Shown one piece after another: positions 21,900-32,160 of a stretch of 64,000 nucleotides of DNA. Origin of the DNA: Kingdonia uniflora (taxonomy: Eukaryota > Streptophyta > Magnoliopsida > Ranunculales > Circaeasteraceae); NCBI GenBank assembly GCA_014058105.1, contig JACGCM010000178.1, positions 806,001 to 870,000 on the forward strand, given 5' to 3'. Under the pieces are notes generated by a model. That model was not told the origin of the DNA. It was given only the letters and a program-made list of their open reading frames with translations, and did not search any database. The first letter of the stretch is position 1; each line of letters begins with the position of its first letter. The translations under genes and the position numbers were made by a program.

Positions 21900-22473
21900 G
21901 AGTGTTACTCACCATTGTTGAATGCGTCGATATTTTTCACATTTAGATAAGATTTTACGGAGTGGATAGTTCGTCAAGACACGAACAATAAGGGCTTGGA
22001 AATACTAATTTCTGCGATGTATAAACGAGAGCTAAAAGAAGCTTCTCAATCTTGGTGTATCTCGTTTTATCGGGGGTCAGAGTCTTGCTGATAAAATAGA
22101 CTGGTTTCTCAGTCTTTTCATAGATTCGGAGGAGAACGAAGCTGAGGAAAGTATCTGTGACGGTTAGGTATGCTGTTAGTTTTTCTCCATCTGTTGGTGT
22201 GCTCATAACTGGTGGTTTACCTAAATGTTGTTTGAGTTCGAGAAAAGCGGCTATGCAGTTATCTGTCCACTCGATCTCGGGATCCTTCTTTGATTTTCCC
22301 CGCAATGTACCTTGTTTTAGCAGATCGAATAGAGGTCGGCATCTGTCTGATGATTTGGACACAAATTTGTTAAGTGCTGCGATCTTCCCAACTAGTTTTT
22401 GAACATCCTTTTTTGTCTTTGGTGATGGCATAGCCAAGAGAGCTCTTATGCATGATGGATCAGCTTTAATTCC
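21900..22473 (-). pseudogene. Tat A RNase H (retroviral type) relic
   Basis: KKDVQKLVGKIAALNKFVSK (about 22370-22430) is the RT connection. EWTDNCIAAFLELKQHL (about 22225-22280) opens the RNase H-like fold, followed by YLTVTDTFLSFVLLR with the catalytic-site Asp and KPVYFISKTLTPDKTRYTKI. A frameshift near 21990 and a stop near 21955 end it. Confidence 0.85.
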
Positions 22474-23230
22474 TCATTTGCTGATTAGATGGCCCAAGAA
22501 TTTTTCGGATTGCACTCCGAACTGGCATTTGTCAGGATTCAAGCGCATTTTGTAAGCTCGCAAAATCTCAAAAGTTGTTCGCAAATCAGCCAGATGGTCT
22601 TCTTTCTTGAGACTCTTGCAAAGCATGTCATCGATGTAAACTTCCATTATTTTATTGAGTTGATCTTTGAACATTTGCATCATCAATCTCTGATAGGTAG
22701 CGCTGACATTTTTCAGGCCGAAAGGCATACCCTCAGAGCAACATAGGCCTTGTTCGATGATGAACGCATTCTTGTCTTGATTTTCAGGAAAAAGTAGTAT
22801 CTGGTTATATCCTGATGCAGTATCCATCATAGAAGGAAGTTCATGCCCTGTGGTTGAATCGAGCAGATGGCTAATGATTGGAAGTGGAAAGCTATCTTTT
22901 GGAGTGTGTCGATTGAGATCTGTGAAATCGATGCAAATTTTGATATTGCCATTTTTCTTTGGGACTGCGATAATGTTCGAGATCCAGTCCGGGTAAATAG
23001 CCTTGCGAATAAAACCGACCTCAATCAATTTTTTGATCTCTTTGTTTACTTCGAATCATATTTTTGGTGCTAGAGTTCGTTGCTTTTGTTTAACTGGTTT
23101 TGCCTTCTCTTTCAACTCTAATTTGTGGTACGCCATGGCTGGATCGATCCTTGGCATTTCTTAGAACGTCCACATAAAATCATCGTGGTTATTCGAAAGG
23201 AATTGTATAAGGCTTGAGCGTTCCTCCATG
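22474..23230 (-). pseudogene. Tat A reverse transcriptase relic
   Basis: The gypsy RT signatures follow each other: LIEVGFIRKAIYPDWISNII, VPKKNGNIKICIDFTDLN (about 22920-22970), DSFPLPIISHLLDS, MMDTASGYNQI with the first catalytic Asp (about 22795-22830), GLKNVSATYQRLM, and MEVYIDDMLCKSL with the catalytic Y-I-D-D (about 22615-22650). The catalytic motifs look intact. Stops upstream near 23060 and 23163 and the stop at 22472 make the polyprotein non-functional. Confidence 0.9.
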
Positions 23231-23499
23231 CTTAAGATGGTCCCGATGTGAGTTCCTCTTTGTGTGCCCTTGATCTCGATATATTCTATTGGTTCGGCGC
23301 TTAGCAGCTGATGTTCTGCTGGTACTAAATGTTGTAATTGTTATGCTGGAGTTGTTGTAGCTGGATCAGCTTCAATAGTATTATCGCATGCTTGAGCTAA
23401 TTTTTTGCTGCCTTTGATTTTATAGATCCCTCCTTTCCAGTCGAACCGTAGTGCTTGATGATATGTGGGGAGAATAGCTTTCATGTTATGTAACCATGG

Positions 23500-23895
23500 T
23501 CATCCCAGAATGCCCAGGTAACGGGATTTTGTATTGATGACGTAAAAAACTACGTCAAGTATGACTGGTCTGGCCGTGATGGGAAGTATAATTTTTCGCA
23601 CGCGTTTTTCTTTCGAACTATTGAATCTAGAGACGTTGATGTCGCTTGGCTCGACCTTATCCGTTAAACCCATTTGTTCGATCGTGCTCTGGAATAGTAG
23701 TTTGAAGCTGCTGCTGGTGTCTACCATCATTGTATGTACAACTATGTTCTTCATTTTTAACATGATGACGAGAGCATCGTGATGCGGGAAGTTGACGTGA
23801 CGTACATGACAGTCTTCGAAAGAAATCCCAGATCGTCGGTTGCGGGATTCTGGCAACAAACGAGATTCTTAATCTACCATTGTCAGATCATGGCA
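23500..23895 (-). pseudogene. Tat A aspartic protease relic
   Basis: NIVVHTMMVDTSSSFKLLF (about 23700-23755) is the active-site segment. The family has D-T-G-S-S, and here Gly is Ser. The flap and C-terminal block KIILPITARPVILDVVFYVI, then SRYLGILG, follow. The DTG-to-DTS change should abolish activity. Elements B (VDTGSS) and C (KDTGSA) keep Gly. Confidence 0.85.
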
Positions 23896-25478
23896 TTATT
23901 CAACGTGCCTGTGCTTAGATCTATTGGTGTGGCGGACTGTCTGAGTATTGATGAAGTACAAATGTTTTTCCTCATTCGCTTCGTCAGTCTGAACGACCGT
24001 GATTTCAATTTTGTAGCTACCATATTTGTAATTTTTTACGTCCACAATATATTCAAGCATCCGACCATGCGAAAATATACTCAAGAGGAGAAATTTCAAC
24101 ACAAAGCACTGTTCTGTGTCATGAGGGTGGATCTTGTGGTGAATACAGTACGTCTTTCCTGGTATGGGTTGAAGAGTAGTAGCATTTTAGAAGAGTTCAT
24201 CCTTTTGCAGTAGCGGATAGATGTTTGTAATTGTAGTTGTCAACTATGGTAACCGCGGAACTGGTCTCTTTAGTCTTTGGCATGCTCGATCATCATAGAA
24301 CTTGAAACGTTTCTTATCACCTCCGTAGTCTTTACTGCTGTTGCGAGTAGGTTCTTCGGTATGATCGTTGGTGGATAGAGCGATGCGCTGAGGTTTTTGT
24401 TTCTTAGTCGTCATTCTTTCGAGGTCTATGAAATTGTTGACCTTTTCCATCATATCCTCTAATGTTAGCGGCTTGTTGTGGATCAGATGTTCCTTGACTC
24501 ATCCATCTATGAGTAACGCATTGGTGAAAGCGGAGATCGTGATCTTTTTGCCGAGGTTATCGAGCTAGCCCAAAAAAATTTATGGTAAATGTCTCCAATC
24601 TTTCCCCTGGCGCCTGCATGAAACTAAACAAAAAGCAAAGACTTTCCTCCTTGTCTTTATTATGTGAATAGTTCTTGACGAACAGTTCGCAAATTTGCTC
24701 AAAGGTGAGGATAGATCCTTTATCGAGTGTGTGAAACCATCGTAGAAGCTCGCCTTTTAAGCTGGTCGGGAATAGATGGCAGAAGATGTGGTTGGAGGGG
24801 AAATACAGCCCCAAGGAATCTTGAAATTCTTAGACGTGTTCCACAGGGCCCCCCCTTCGTATTTCTGAATCGTTGGAGTGCGAAAACTGGTTGGTACTTC
24901 ATCTTTTAGAAACTCCTGTGTGAATGGACTCTTTTGTAATCTTGCATAGTTGCTCCTTTCAGTGAGTATTTGAGCGTCTAAGAGCTCTTTGATGCATTTG
25001 TTCACCTGTTCTGGAGTGAGATATTGTCGAGACGTGACGGCTCGTCTTATTGTTGATCCTCTCACAGGATTATGCTCTCTTGTTGCTTCTCTCATGCGGT
25101 CATATACAGAAACTCGAGGTTTTTCTCTGTTTTGCTCCTATTGTGGCTGTCGATCTATTACCGCTCCAGCGGGTAATGGTGGATTGATTTGACTATGAGG
25201 TAGGACTAGTTTTTGTTGAATGTGAGGAAACGCGGTATTTTTGCCTCGATATCCCAGGCGATCATGGACTGATATCCTCGATGCTGCGGGCAGAGCGTTC
25301 TCCTGTCTCAAATTTGCCGTTATTTAAATTGGAGTGCCCTGATTGAGTCTTGCATGCTGGCGAGTTGTTTCTCTAGCTTCATTCGTCGCTCGGTTTCTGC
25401 TTACACAGTTGTTTACAGATCCCTCACTCCTTCAGCAGCGTCAGGCAGGGTGTGGTATGATTTGTCTTGATTTGCCAT
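23896..25478 (-). pseudogene. Tat A gag relic
   Basis: The start ATG at 25478 lies about 60 bp after the PBS. A coiled N-terminal part is followed by a linker with VRGSTIRRAVTSRQYLTPEQ, then the Gag core (FPTSLKGELLRWFHTLDKGS, about 24710-24780, and FEQICELFVKNYSHNKDKEE). A basic tail (NNFIDLERMTTKKQKPQ, about 24390-24440) and a zinc-binding segment of C-x2-H-x4-H-x4-C type near 24110-24150 follow. Gag packages RNA in the particle. Several stops and frameshifts are present, for example near 24560, 24245 and 24885. Confidence 0.85.
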
Positions 25479-25537
25479 CTTTCAGAGATAAATACGGTGA
25501 AAAACTATATTGGAGAACGCTGAGTGTAATCTTCGTT

Positions 25538-25553
25538 CCCACAGATGGCGCCA
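25538..25553 (-). other. Tat A primer binding site
   Basis: Minus-strand TGGCGCCATCTGTGGG starts two bases after the LTR end at 25556. B and C have TGGCGCCGTCTGTG at the same place. Confidence 0.9.
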
Positions 25554-25555
25554 AA

Positions 25556-26154
25556 TGTAATAGCCAATTTTTGTATTGTATGAAGATAGCGCTTTACACC
25601 TTCGAAATCTAGTAAGTTCAGTTATGAACAAGAAACAAACAACACTAGATTTAACATGGAAAACCCGTGAATGGGTTAAGAACCACGACCTCTCATGAAG
25701 ATTTTAGAAAGAGAGGGAGGTATATTTAGACTGCTAGCAATTACAAAGAGAGAGAGAGAGATGTAGAAAAGATCCCTTAGAGGTTCTCAGAGTAGCCTCC
25801 CTAATTCGTAGCTATCTAGTCTTATTTATAGGTCTTATAATATGACCGTTGGTTACATTGATGAGGAACGTTACAATATCGGGTTTTGATGAGTCTTCAT
25901 GGTAATCTTTTGTAACGTCTTGATACTTATTGATCTATAAAGGATCTATTAACATTCTTTAGCTGTAGCTTCAGACCGTTGGGAAGATACGAACTCTTGT
26001 GATGCTCGTGTGCATACGACTTGTTGACAAGTGGAGGAGTATCTTCTATAGCGTGAAGTCACAGGATGCTTTGATATCTCTGAACTGCTGATGAAGATAT
26101 GATCTCTAATAGTGTTCGCGTGTATTCAAACTATTGGTAGATATCAGGGTATTT
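25556..26154 (-). repeat. Tat A 5' LTR, truncated
   Basis: It matches 11657 to about 12255 base for base in most places. The last ~165 bp (the U3 start) are missing. At 26152-26154 the bases TTT are shared by the Tat LTR and the copia-2 LTR at the breakpoint. Confidence 0.9.
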
Positions 26155-26468
26155 AACATACACTATCTATTTATAGGCTTTCTATTAGGTCATCTCTGAA
26201 ATACCTATCACAAGATATCCCATTGCTTTGGATCAAATCCCCTTCAAAATGAACTTTGAAATAAACAAACAGGGCCAAAGTTGCTCGAACGGATCATGAG
26301 GTCGTTCGAACGACCATTTAACAATCCTCTGGAATTTTGGCCCAAGAGCTATTTTCGTTCGAACGACCTCAGAAGTCGTTCGAACAACTTCAACGGAAAC
26401 TCTGTCGTTTGAATAACTTCCCCACTTGTTCGAATGACTTTCCCAGTTTTTTAGCCGTATTCCTAACA
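26152..26468 (-). repeat. Copia-2 5' LTR, partial
   Basis: It matches the right part of 7380-8101, including the TTCGAA palindromes (GTCGTTCGAACGACC at about 26301-26315), and ends TATTCCTAACA. On minus it begins TGTTAGGAATACGG. The half nearest the gag gene is deleted. Confidence 0.8.
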
Positions 26469-26796
26469 CGATGATCATGAACAATGGTATTATCATTGCC
26501 ATTTGTCTAAGTGCACCTATTCTTTACATGAGATTATTAGCTACTCATGTGTAAGATATTTTTGTAGGAGTATTTTTTACACAAGAACATATAAAGTTAC
26601 CTAGATGCTCTCATAAGCCACTGTTTCTATTGCCTTTTGTTTTTGGTTTATGAAAAGTTTGTCATTTTATTTTCTGGTGAAGATAACTTATTAATTTTTG
26701 AAGAAGAATGTATGGGCCACCAATGGTTCAACTCCTTCCTCATACTTCCATATATATATGCTGACCCTGCCTGTCCTTCATTTTAATTGCAGATAG
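26469..26796. other. Flanking sequence right of copia-2
   Basis: This holds the second copy of the 23-bp repeat (26470-26492). The rest is AT-rich with no gene or element that I can identify. Confidence 0.4.
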
Positions 26797-27080
26797 TAGA
26801 GTATAAGGGGTCTAAGAGTTCAGAGACGATTTTCACTATGTGTCCAGGAGTGTGCCCCGACCAACTTTTGCTCCTTCTGTATAGGTCGTGCTAGTTGTTA
26901 ACGTTACGTGGATTTTTTCTGTCTTCATGTATTCAGTATCTTGCAAATAATGACTACCAAAAAATTTTGAGTACGAGGGATCTCAGAGATCAGACACAAT
27001 TTTCTGGAGTGTGTCAAGGAGCTGGATCAATCGTTATTCCATTTTGTGTAGGTTGTGCCAGTTTTTAAGGTTGTGTGTGG
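26797..27080. repeat. Two diverged copies of a ~110-bp segment
   Basis: 26797-26910 and about 26967-27080 share the order 'gagta(t/c)(a/g)aggg', 'agttcagaga/agatcagaca', 'gtgtccaggag/gtgtcaaggag', 'tgtataggtcgtgc/tgtgtaggttgtgc'. The second copy overlaps the end of the gypsy-D frame, so the first may be a duplicated piece of it. Confidence 0.5.
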
Positions 27081-27640
27081 CATTAGCTAATCTATGTACC
27101 ACAACCTCCTCTTTCAACTTCCCCAAGTCGGGTTGTTGCTTATAAAACAATGTCATTGGGGACAATACTCGAGCCGACGTACCCTCCTGAACTGGTCGCA
27201 CCAATAACCCAAACTTGTCGCTTGCACTAACCAACTGCTTCACCTGAGTCGTCATTACCAAATTTGACGTAGTGACATGCTCCTTACAAGCATTGATATG
27301 GAACTCATTTCCCCCCTTCACAAGACTATACTTGAGAACTCTATGATAATGAATCACATCTCGGTCCCAAAGATAAGTGCTACCCAAAATTACCTGGCAC
27401 ACATGTAAAGGAACCACCTCACACGTTACCTTGTCAATAAACCTTTCAGTGATCGCAAACTTGAATGTACACTGCTTCGTGATCATCAAATCCGCATCTT
27501 TCTGAATCTTCCCCAAACCATACGGTTTAGGATGAGCTATAGTCATCAAACCCATCTTCTTCATCAATGCCTCATAAATCAAATTTTTTTGGCTACCCAG
27601 ATCCATAATGGCTTCGACTAAACTCTGTTTTACCTGAATA
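27034..27640 (-). pseudogene. Gypsy-D protease-like relic
   Basis: MDLGSQKNLIYEALMKKMGL (27547-27606) fits the active site of retropepsins of the type 'vDsGSthNfi...la..lgl', with the central residue Leu instead of Ser or Thr. VVPLHVCQVILGSTYLWDRD, then HYHRVLKYSLVKGGNEF, follow as in gypsy elements of the same layout. The open frame runs 190 codons to 27034 with no RT after it. Confidence 0.6.
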
Positions 27641-27829
27641 CTGACATGAAAATGTTCTTCCTAACTCTTCTCCTCGGTAGCCAAAGTTCGCTGAAACATA
27701 AGAGTAAGCTTAGGATTTTGTTTATCTAAATTTAGGAGGTCAACAACCTCTGTGGCTAGTACGTATCTCTATTTCTTGCTCTTCTCCTTCTTTGGCCTAT
27801 GCTCAAGGTGAAGTTTCCAACAATAAGCG

Positions 27830-28871
27830 GAAATATGCCCACTCGCCTAACATTGATTACAATGAAACTCTTTGGACGAAGACCCCTCTCTTTTGGCCTT
27901 TCCCTTATGTTCGTTTTTCTAGCTAGACTTATACCCTGACTTGAACTTGCCATCTTCTTTGTCATTCTTCAAGTTCTTGCCTTCAATAGAAATTGCCTTC
28001 ACAGTAGTGCCCTTGATATTGGCTAGAGTAAAATGCTTCAACTCTCTTCGAATAGACTCCGGCAAACCCCAGTATACTTCATGAACACCTCATACTCTTC
28101 AACATCGATGTCCAAAACCAAAGCTTGATTATGAATCGCTATAGTGTACTCCTATATGGATTGTTCAAACTTCTTGCGCAAAATGTATCATTTATACCAT
28201 CTCTCTTGCTCATACCCAATCAGATAAAACTGCTTTCGCACTATTACCTTGAATTCTTTCGAGCCCAAACTTCCTACATTATGGTGTTTCCGATAAGATT
28301 TCCACCATGTGAGTGTATGACTTGCAAATTTTGACGTAGCAAAACATATTTGCTGAGCATTATAGTATTTGTAAACGGAAAAATAGGTCTCTAACCTATC
28401 TAACAATTTTTCCAATTTCTCAGCATCAATTGAACCATCGAATACCAGGACTTCAACTTTAAAATTGATACGAAGATTGCGCATGTGATTCATGGACTTA
28501 CCAATAACCGATCGCTCCTCGTCGGATTTGGTATCACTAGAATCACTATCGATCTCCACAAAATTATCGTCTCCATCCACCTTCATAACCTCTGTCTTCC
28601 TCGAGCGACCTCACTGTTGAGAGCGACCTTGCCATTTCACCAAAGCAGAAGCCTTTGCAAGGTTCTTGAGACGCAATTGCTCTACTAACTCCCCTACAGT
28701 GGCAGTTAGGTCAGAAACTGTTGTTTCCAAAATCGTGAGTTGATCATTGGAATCGCCCATCTCCAAATCGTCTTTATTCTTCGAATTAGGTTTGTGATGG
28801 ATCTTCAACGGACTCACTAGCTTCTCCATCGTTTGCTTAAGATGGTCACGTCTAGAGACCATAAGCCACAA
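27830..28871 (-). pseudogene. Gypsy-D gag relic
   Basis: From MWLMVSRRDHLKQTMEKL at 28871 a helical N-terminal part leads, after a stop at about 28611, to a Gag core: VLVFDGSIDAEKLEKLLDRL, ETYFSVYKYYNAQQICFATS, LTWWKSYRKHH, SKEFKVIVRKQFYLIGYEQE (28188-28460). This matches the common gypsy Gag layout 'p-FdG.dp..wl..v..yF......d..kv..a...l.g.A..Ww'. A zinc knuckle lies near 27835-27875. Stops separate the blocks. Confidence 0.7.
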
Positions 28872-28912
28872 TCAACCCCCTGAAGATTGTAATTGGAAAG
28901 CTAATACCACTT

Positions 28913-29340
28913 AATCTACAATACGATTGAGAAGCTTTAGTTAGCTAAAAAGTACGAAGAACACCAATTGATTGGGAAAATAAAAGCTTCAATTGCATAA
29001 AAAAAAGTAATTACAATGAATCCCTTTAAAAACCTAGGTTTCTTCCTCAGAACTCTTCCTAGATCTAACATAACCTAATAATACCTAGCCTTACCCCTTT
29101 TTATAAGGGTTACACAAGTTCCTAGTTCAAATAAGATTGGGTTACAAGTTCCTAGTCCCAATAGGACGTGCCTAGCCTTGCCCTTTTTATAAGGGTTACA
29201 AGTGCCTAGTTACAGTATGACTTGGTTACAAATTCCTAGTCTCAATAGGACTTGGTTACAAGTTCCTAGTCCCAATAGGACTTGCCTAAATCCTCCTAGA
29301 TCATTAACTGTATACCTTCAGTATTTTGTAAATATTGATC
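28913..29340 (-). repeat. Probable gypsy-D 5' LTR with short tandem repeats
   Basis: The sequence lies on the outer side of the PBS-like site. Between about 29120 and 29295 the words 'ggttacaagttcctagt' and 'cccaataggactt' recur about five times with a period near 28-30 bp. A 'ccctttttataagggttaca' word occurs at two places about 85 bp apart. No second LTR is found, so the identity rests on position. Confidence 0.4.
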
Positions 29341-30539
29341 AACACAAAACTTCAGTTATGTAACTATTGAGGACTTCATGTATATATCTCTATATCATTT
29401 GCCTATCATATACCATCTTTTGTTGCGGTTGTGTGACTGATATATCAAGGATTTGGGGCAATCCTAGTGAATACTGGGTTGAGCTTGCCTTAAGCTTAAG
29501 ATTGTATCTGTCATTTGAGTGCCAATTCTATTTTACATTTCTTCTCAGGTAGTAGAGAAAATATTTGGATGTCCAAGTTTACTGGGAACTATTGTCGACA
29601 ACTCGCTAGAAGTGTTTTACGTAGACATTAGGCTTCTGTGCTGAACTTTCACTAGCCCTACCTTTACTCTGAGATGAGAAAAACTCTTAATATGTCCACC
29701 CAACTTGATGACATAAAAGATCCTTGTTCATCTCCCAGGAGCCGTCTAATAAAAGCTTGGTTACCTAATTTCACTGGAGCATCGAAAGATTCAAAACTCA
29801 ATATCACCAACCATGAAGAGTATGACGCTATTGATTATATTACAGAGATGAAGTTCTTCCTGATGGTCGAAATTCAGGCAAGTACTTCACATTGTTACAA
29901 GCCTTAGTAGCCTCAAAATAGTGCATAAAATTGTAATAGAATCTCAAGGAATAAGATACCAAGGAATATATCAAAAATTAGAAGATACACCACACCATGA
30001 ATAAGTGCAAGTTACAGAGCTTTAAAAATATAAACAACAAAGTTCGCTCTACTAGTCCCAACTATGAAGGCAGTAAAATCAAATTATGGAAGGCTATTAT
30101 TGATGGTAAGGCATGTAGTAAGAAAATCGTAGAAGAAGAGATGTTAAATAAGAGGAAGATAAGAAGATTACAACTCAAACATCACTACAAAAGTGAGCTA
30201 TCATGAATGCAGGAACAACTATTTGAAGAACCTCACTTACAAATATTCACTGCAAGCATGGGGAAAATTCTTGAGATCTTCATAGATCTAAGTTGATGTA
30301 AAATACTCTACGGAAGGGAAAACATTCTTCTTACTTAAGTTTGTACCATTTTCTAGATGATCTGCACAATTCATCAATGTCATTAGTATACGCTTCATCA
30401 GCATCATAAGTATGTATGCACAATGCTGGGATGTTTGATATCAGCTTTAGCCTCAACTCAAACCCTAGCAAATGATTTTTTCTTCATTTTATTTTATATG
30501 CATATATTAGCTATTTCTATTCATTATGCATGCCAAACT
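29341..30539. other. Unassigned sequence
   Basis: AT-rich. Two short plus frames (29674-29907 and 29997-30206) start with ATG but match nothing I know; the second is Lys-rich. I see no retroelement domain and no RNA gene. It may be old intergenic DNA or an eroded element. Confidence 0.3.
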
Positions 30540-30726
30540 TAAAAGAACATGCAAAGAGAAAACTCACTGTGCTTTGGTAAGGCTCAGTGAGCTATTATTT
30601 ATAGAAGTTTATGCGATATACATCAGCTCTATAATCCCTATCTAGATCACAAGAGAGCTTATCAAGTGGATGAGTACAAGAGAGTTTATATAGAGATGGT
30701 ATTGATCTATTTATCTGATAAGTAAA
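30540..30726 (-). repeat. Copia-3 3' LTR
   Basis: It shares 'aaaagaacatgcaaagaga', 'ctcagtgagctattattta' and 'ctctataatccctatctaga' with 35123-35272. Its right ~40 bp have no partner because Athila cut the other copy. Borders are uncertain by a few bases. A pyrimidine run at 30727-30739 (minus TGAAAGGAGGAGC) is the polypurine tract. Confidence 0.85.
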
Positions 30727-30736
30727 GCTCCTCCTT

Positions 30737-31390
30737 TCAAGGTTGTGAAGACTCCATATTCTTCACGTTAATACACCCCGGCAAACTGAGCCTCGCGGAT
30801 GTGACACTAAGTTTGGATCGTAGTTGCTGAAAATGAGGTGTACTTAAGCTTTTAGTAAGGACATCAGCAATTTGATCTTTAGAAGAAATAAAGGGAACTA
30901 GAAGATCCCGTAGGGCAACCTTTTCCCTTACAAAGTGAAAATTGACTTCTATATTTTTTACACGAGCATGAAAAACTGGCTTGGCGAAAAGATAAGTGGC
31001 CCCCAAATTATAACACCATAACATTGGAGGTGATAAAAGATTGACACCAAGTTCTTTTGGAAGAGATTTGAGCCAAATAACCTCTGATGTGGCTAATGCT
31101 AAAGCACAATATTCTGATTATGTGCTAGACCGAGATACCGTATCTTGCTTCTTGGAACTCCATTTGATGATGTTAGGTCAAAAAATTGTGCATAAATCTG
31201 ATGTAGATCGTCTATCATCTGGACACCCCGCATAATCTGCATCAGAAAAGGCATGTAAAATTGTCAAAGATACGGGACGAATCCATAAACCATACCCGAT
31301 TGTATATTTGAGATAGCGTAAAATTCTCTTTACAGCGGCCCAATGATCATCTGTAGGGGACTGCATAAACTGACAAACATTGTTGACTGG
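30737..31390 (-). pseudogene. Copia-3 RNase H relic
   Basis: SPTDDHWAAVKRILRYLKYT (about 31300-31360) leads to the catalytic opening HAFSDADYAGCPDDRRSTS (about 31195-31250), with both Asp residues kept. The end block holds VNFHFVREKV, FISSKDQIADVLTKSLSTPHF and LRSKLSV, the usual copia C-terminus. A stop near 31177 and another near 31025 interrupt it. Confidence 0.9.
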
Positions 31391-31405
31391 ATATACGACA
31401 TCTGG

Positions 31406-32160
31406 TCAAGTGAAGGACAAGTATTGCAATGCACCAACAGTGCTCCGATATAAAGTCGGCTCTAGAAATGGCCTACCATTATATTTGGAGAGAGTTGTGT
31501 GAGCATCCATGGGACTAGATGAGGGTTTTGCTCCATCCATTTTGCATTTAGCCAGTAAGTCCAAAATATATTTTCGTTGACAAAGGAATATACCTCTAAA
31601 GTTTCGAAACACTTCGATGCCCAAAAAATAGTTTAGTGGACCCAAATCTTTCATGGGAAATTCTGAAAGTACCTTTGAAATGGTAGAATGAATAACTAAT
31701 TGACTTGAACCTGTGATGATAGTATCATCAACATAGACAAGAAGATACACTACATCCTGCAAATATCTCATAATAAATAACGACGAGTCAGACTTCGAGA
31801 TTGTGAATCCAATATGACATAAATAAATGTTTAACCGAGCATATCACCCTCGCGGGGCCTGCTTAAGACCATATATTGAACGATGAAGTCGACATACATG
31901 ATGTGGATGATCGGGATCTTGAAATCCAGGAGGTTGGGACATGTAGACTTCTTCGTCCAGATTTCCATGCAAAAAGGCGTTTTGCACATCCAAATGACTT
32001 ATTGACCAATTTTTGGATACAGCAATAGCGAGTACCAACCGGATTGTACTTAGTTTTTCTACCGGTCTAAAAGTTTCATCATAATCAAAACCTTGTTGTT
32101 GATGGAATCCCTTTGCCACAAGTCTTGCGCGATAACGATCAAGAGATCCGCCTGCCTTTC
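31406..32160 (-). pseudogene. Copia-3 reverse transcriptase relic
   Basis: [20 protein letters not shown] (32060-32119), [31 protein letters not shown], then VVYLLVYVDDTIITGSS (about 31705-31755) with the catalytic Y-V-D-D intact, MKDLGPLNYFLGIE, and the post-catalytic block to RSTVGALQYLSFT. Stops near 31843 and in the stretch 31772-31843 separate the halves. RT copies the element RNA to DNA. Confidence 0.9.

Larger units (their letters stand above)
11657..26154 (-). mobile_element. Tat element A (Ty3/gypsy) with antisense gene
   Basis: The element reads on the minus strand: 5' LTR (25556-26154, cut), PBS TGGCGCCATCTGTGGG, gag, protease, RT, RNase H, second RNase H, integrase, tandem repeats, a long gene in the opposite (plus) orientation, polypurine tract and 3' LTR (11657-12420). 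The second, archaeal-type RNase H between RNase H and integrase and the antisense ORF between pol and the 3' LTR are known traits of the Tat lineage (Grande, Retand, Ogre relatives). Present size is 14.5 kb. The left flank is GTACT; the right end is deleted, so the target-site duplication cannot be checked. It inserted in copia-2 gag. Confidence 0.9.
7380..26468 (-). mobile_element. Copia-2: internally deleted copia element hosting two insertions
   Basis: The left LTR (7380-8101) and a partial right LTR (26152-26468) are alike and bracket gag-protease sequence (10751-11656, minus). Minus-strand LTR ends are TGTTAGG and CAATACA. A solo LTR (8250-10750) and Tat element A (11657-26154) are inserted in it. 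Without them only about 150 bp lie between the 3' LTR and the solo LTR, so integrase, RT and RNase H are absent: the element was already an internal-deletion, non-autonomous form. The right side has lost the gag start, PBS and the R-U5 side of the LTR. A 23-bp direct repeat (7352-7374 and 26470-26492, one mismatch) lies just outside. Confidence 0.7.
27034..28912 (-). mobile_element. Gypsy-D: gag-protease relic of another Ty3/gypsy element
   Basis: On minus: a PBS-like AAGTGGTATTAGC (about 28901-28913), a Gag coding block and a protease-like block, with no RT, RNase H or integrase before the sequence ends near 27010. The zinc knuckle reads CNQC, stop, ASGHISAYC (C-x2-C-x4-H-x4-C). The absence of the rest of pol suggests truncation or a gag-protease-only derivative. 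Confidence 0.65.

Noticed and set aside
29120..29295. Regular short repeats resembling a CRISPR array
   Set aside because: Units are directly adjacent and diverged, with no equal-length unique spacers and no cas genes. The setting is a plant retroelement LTR.
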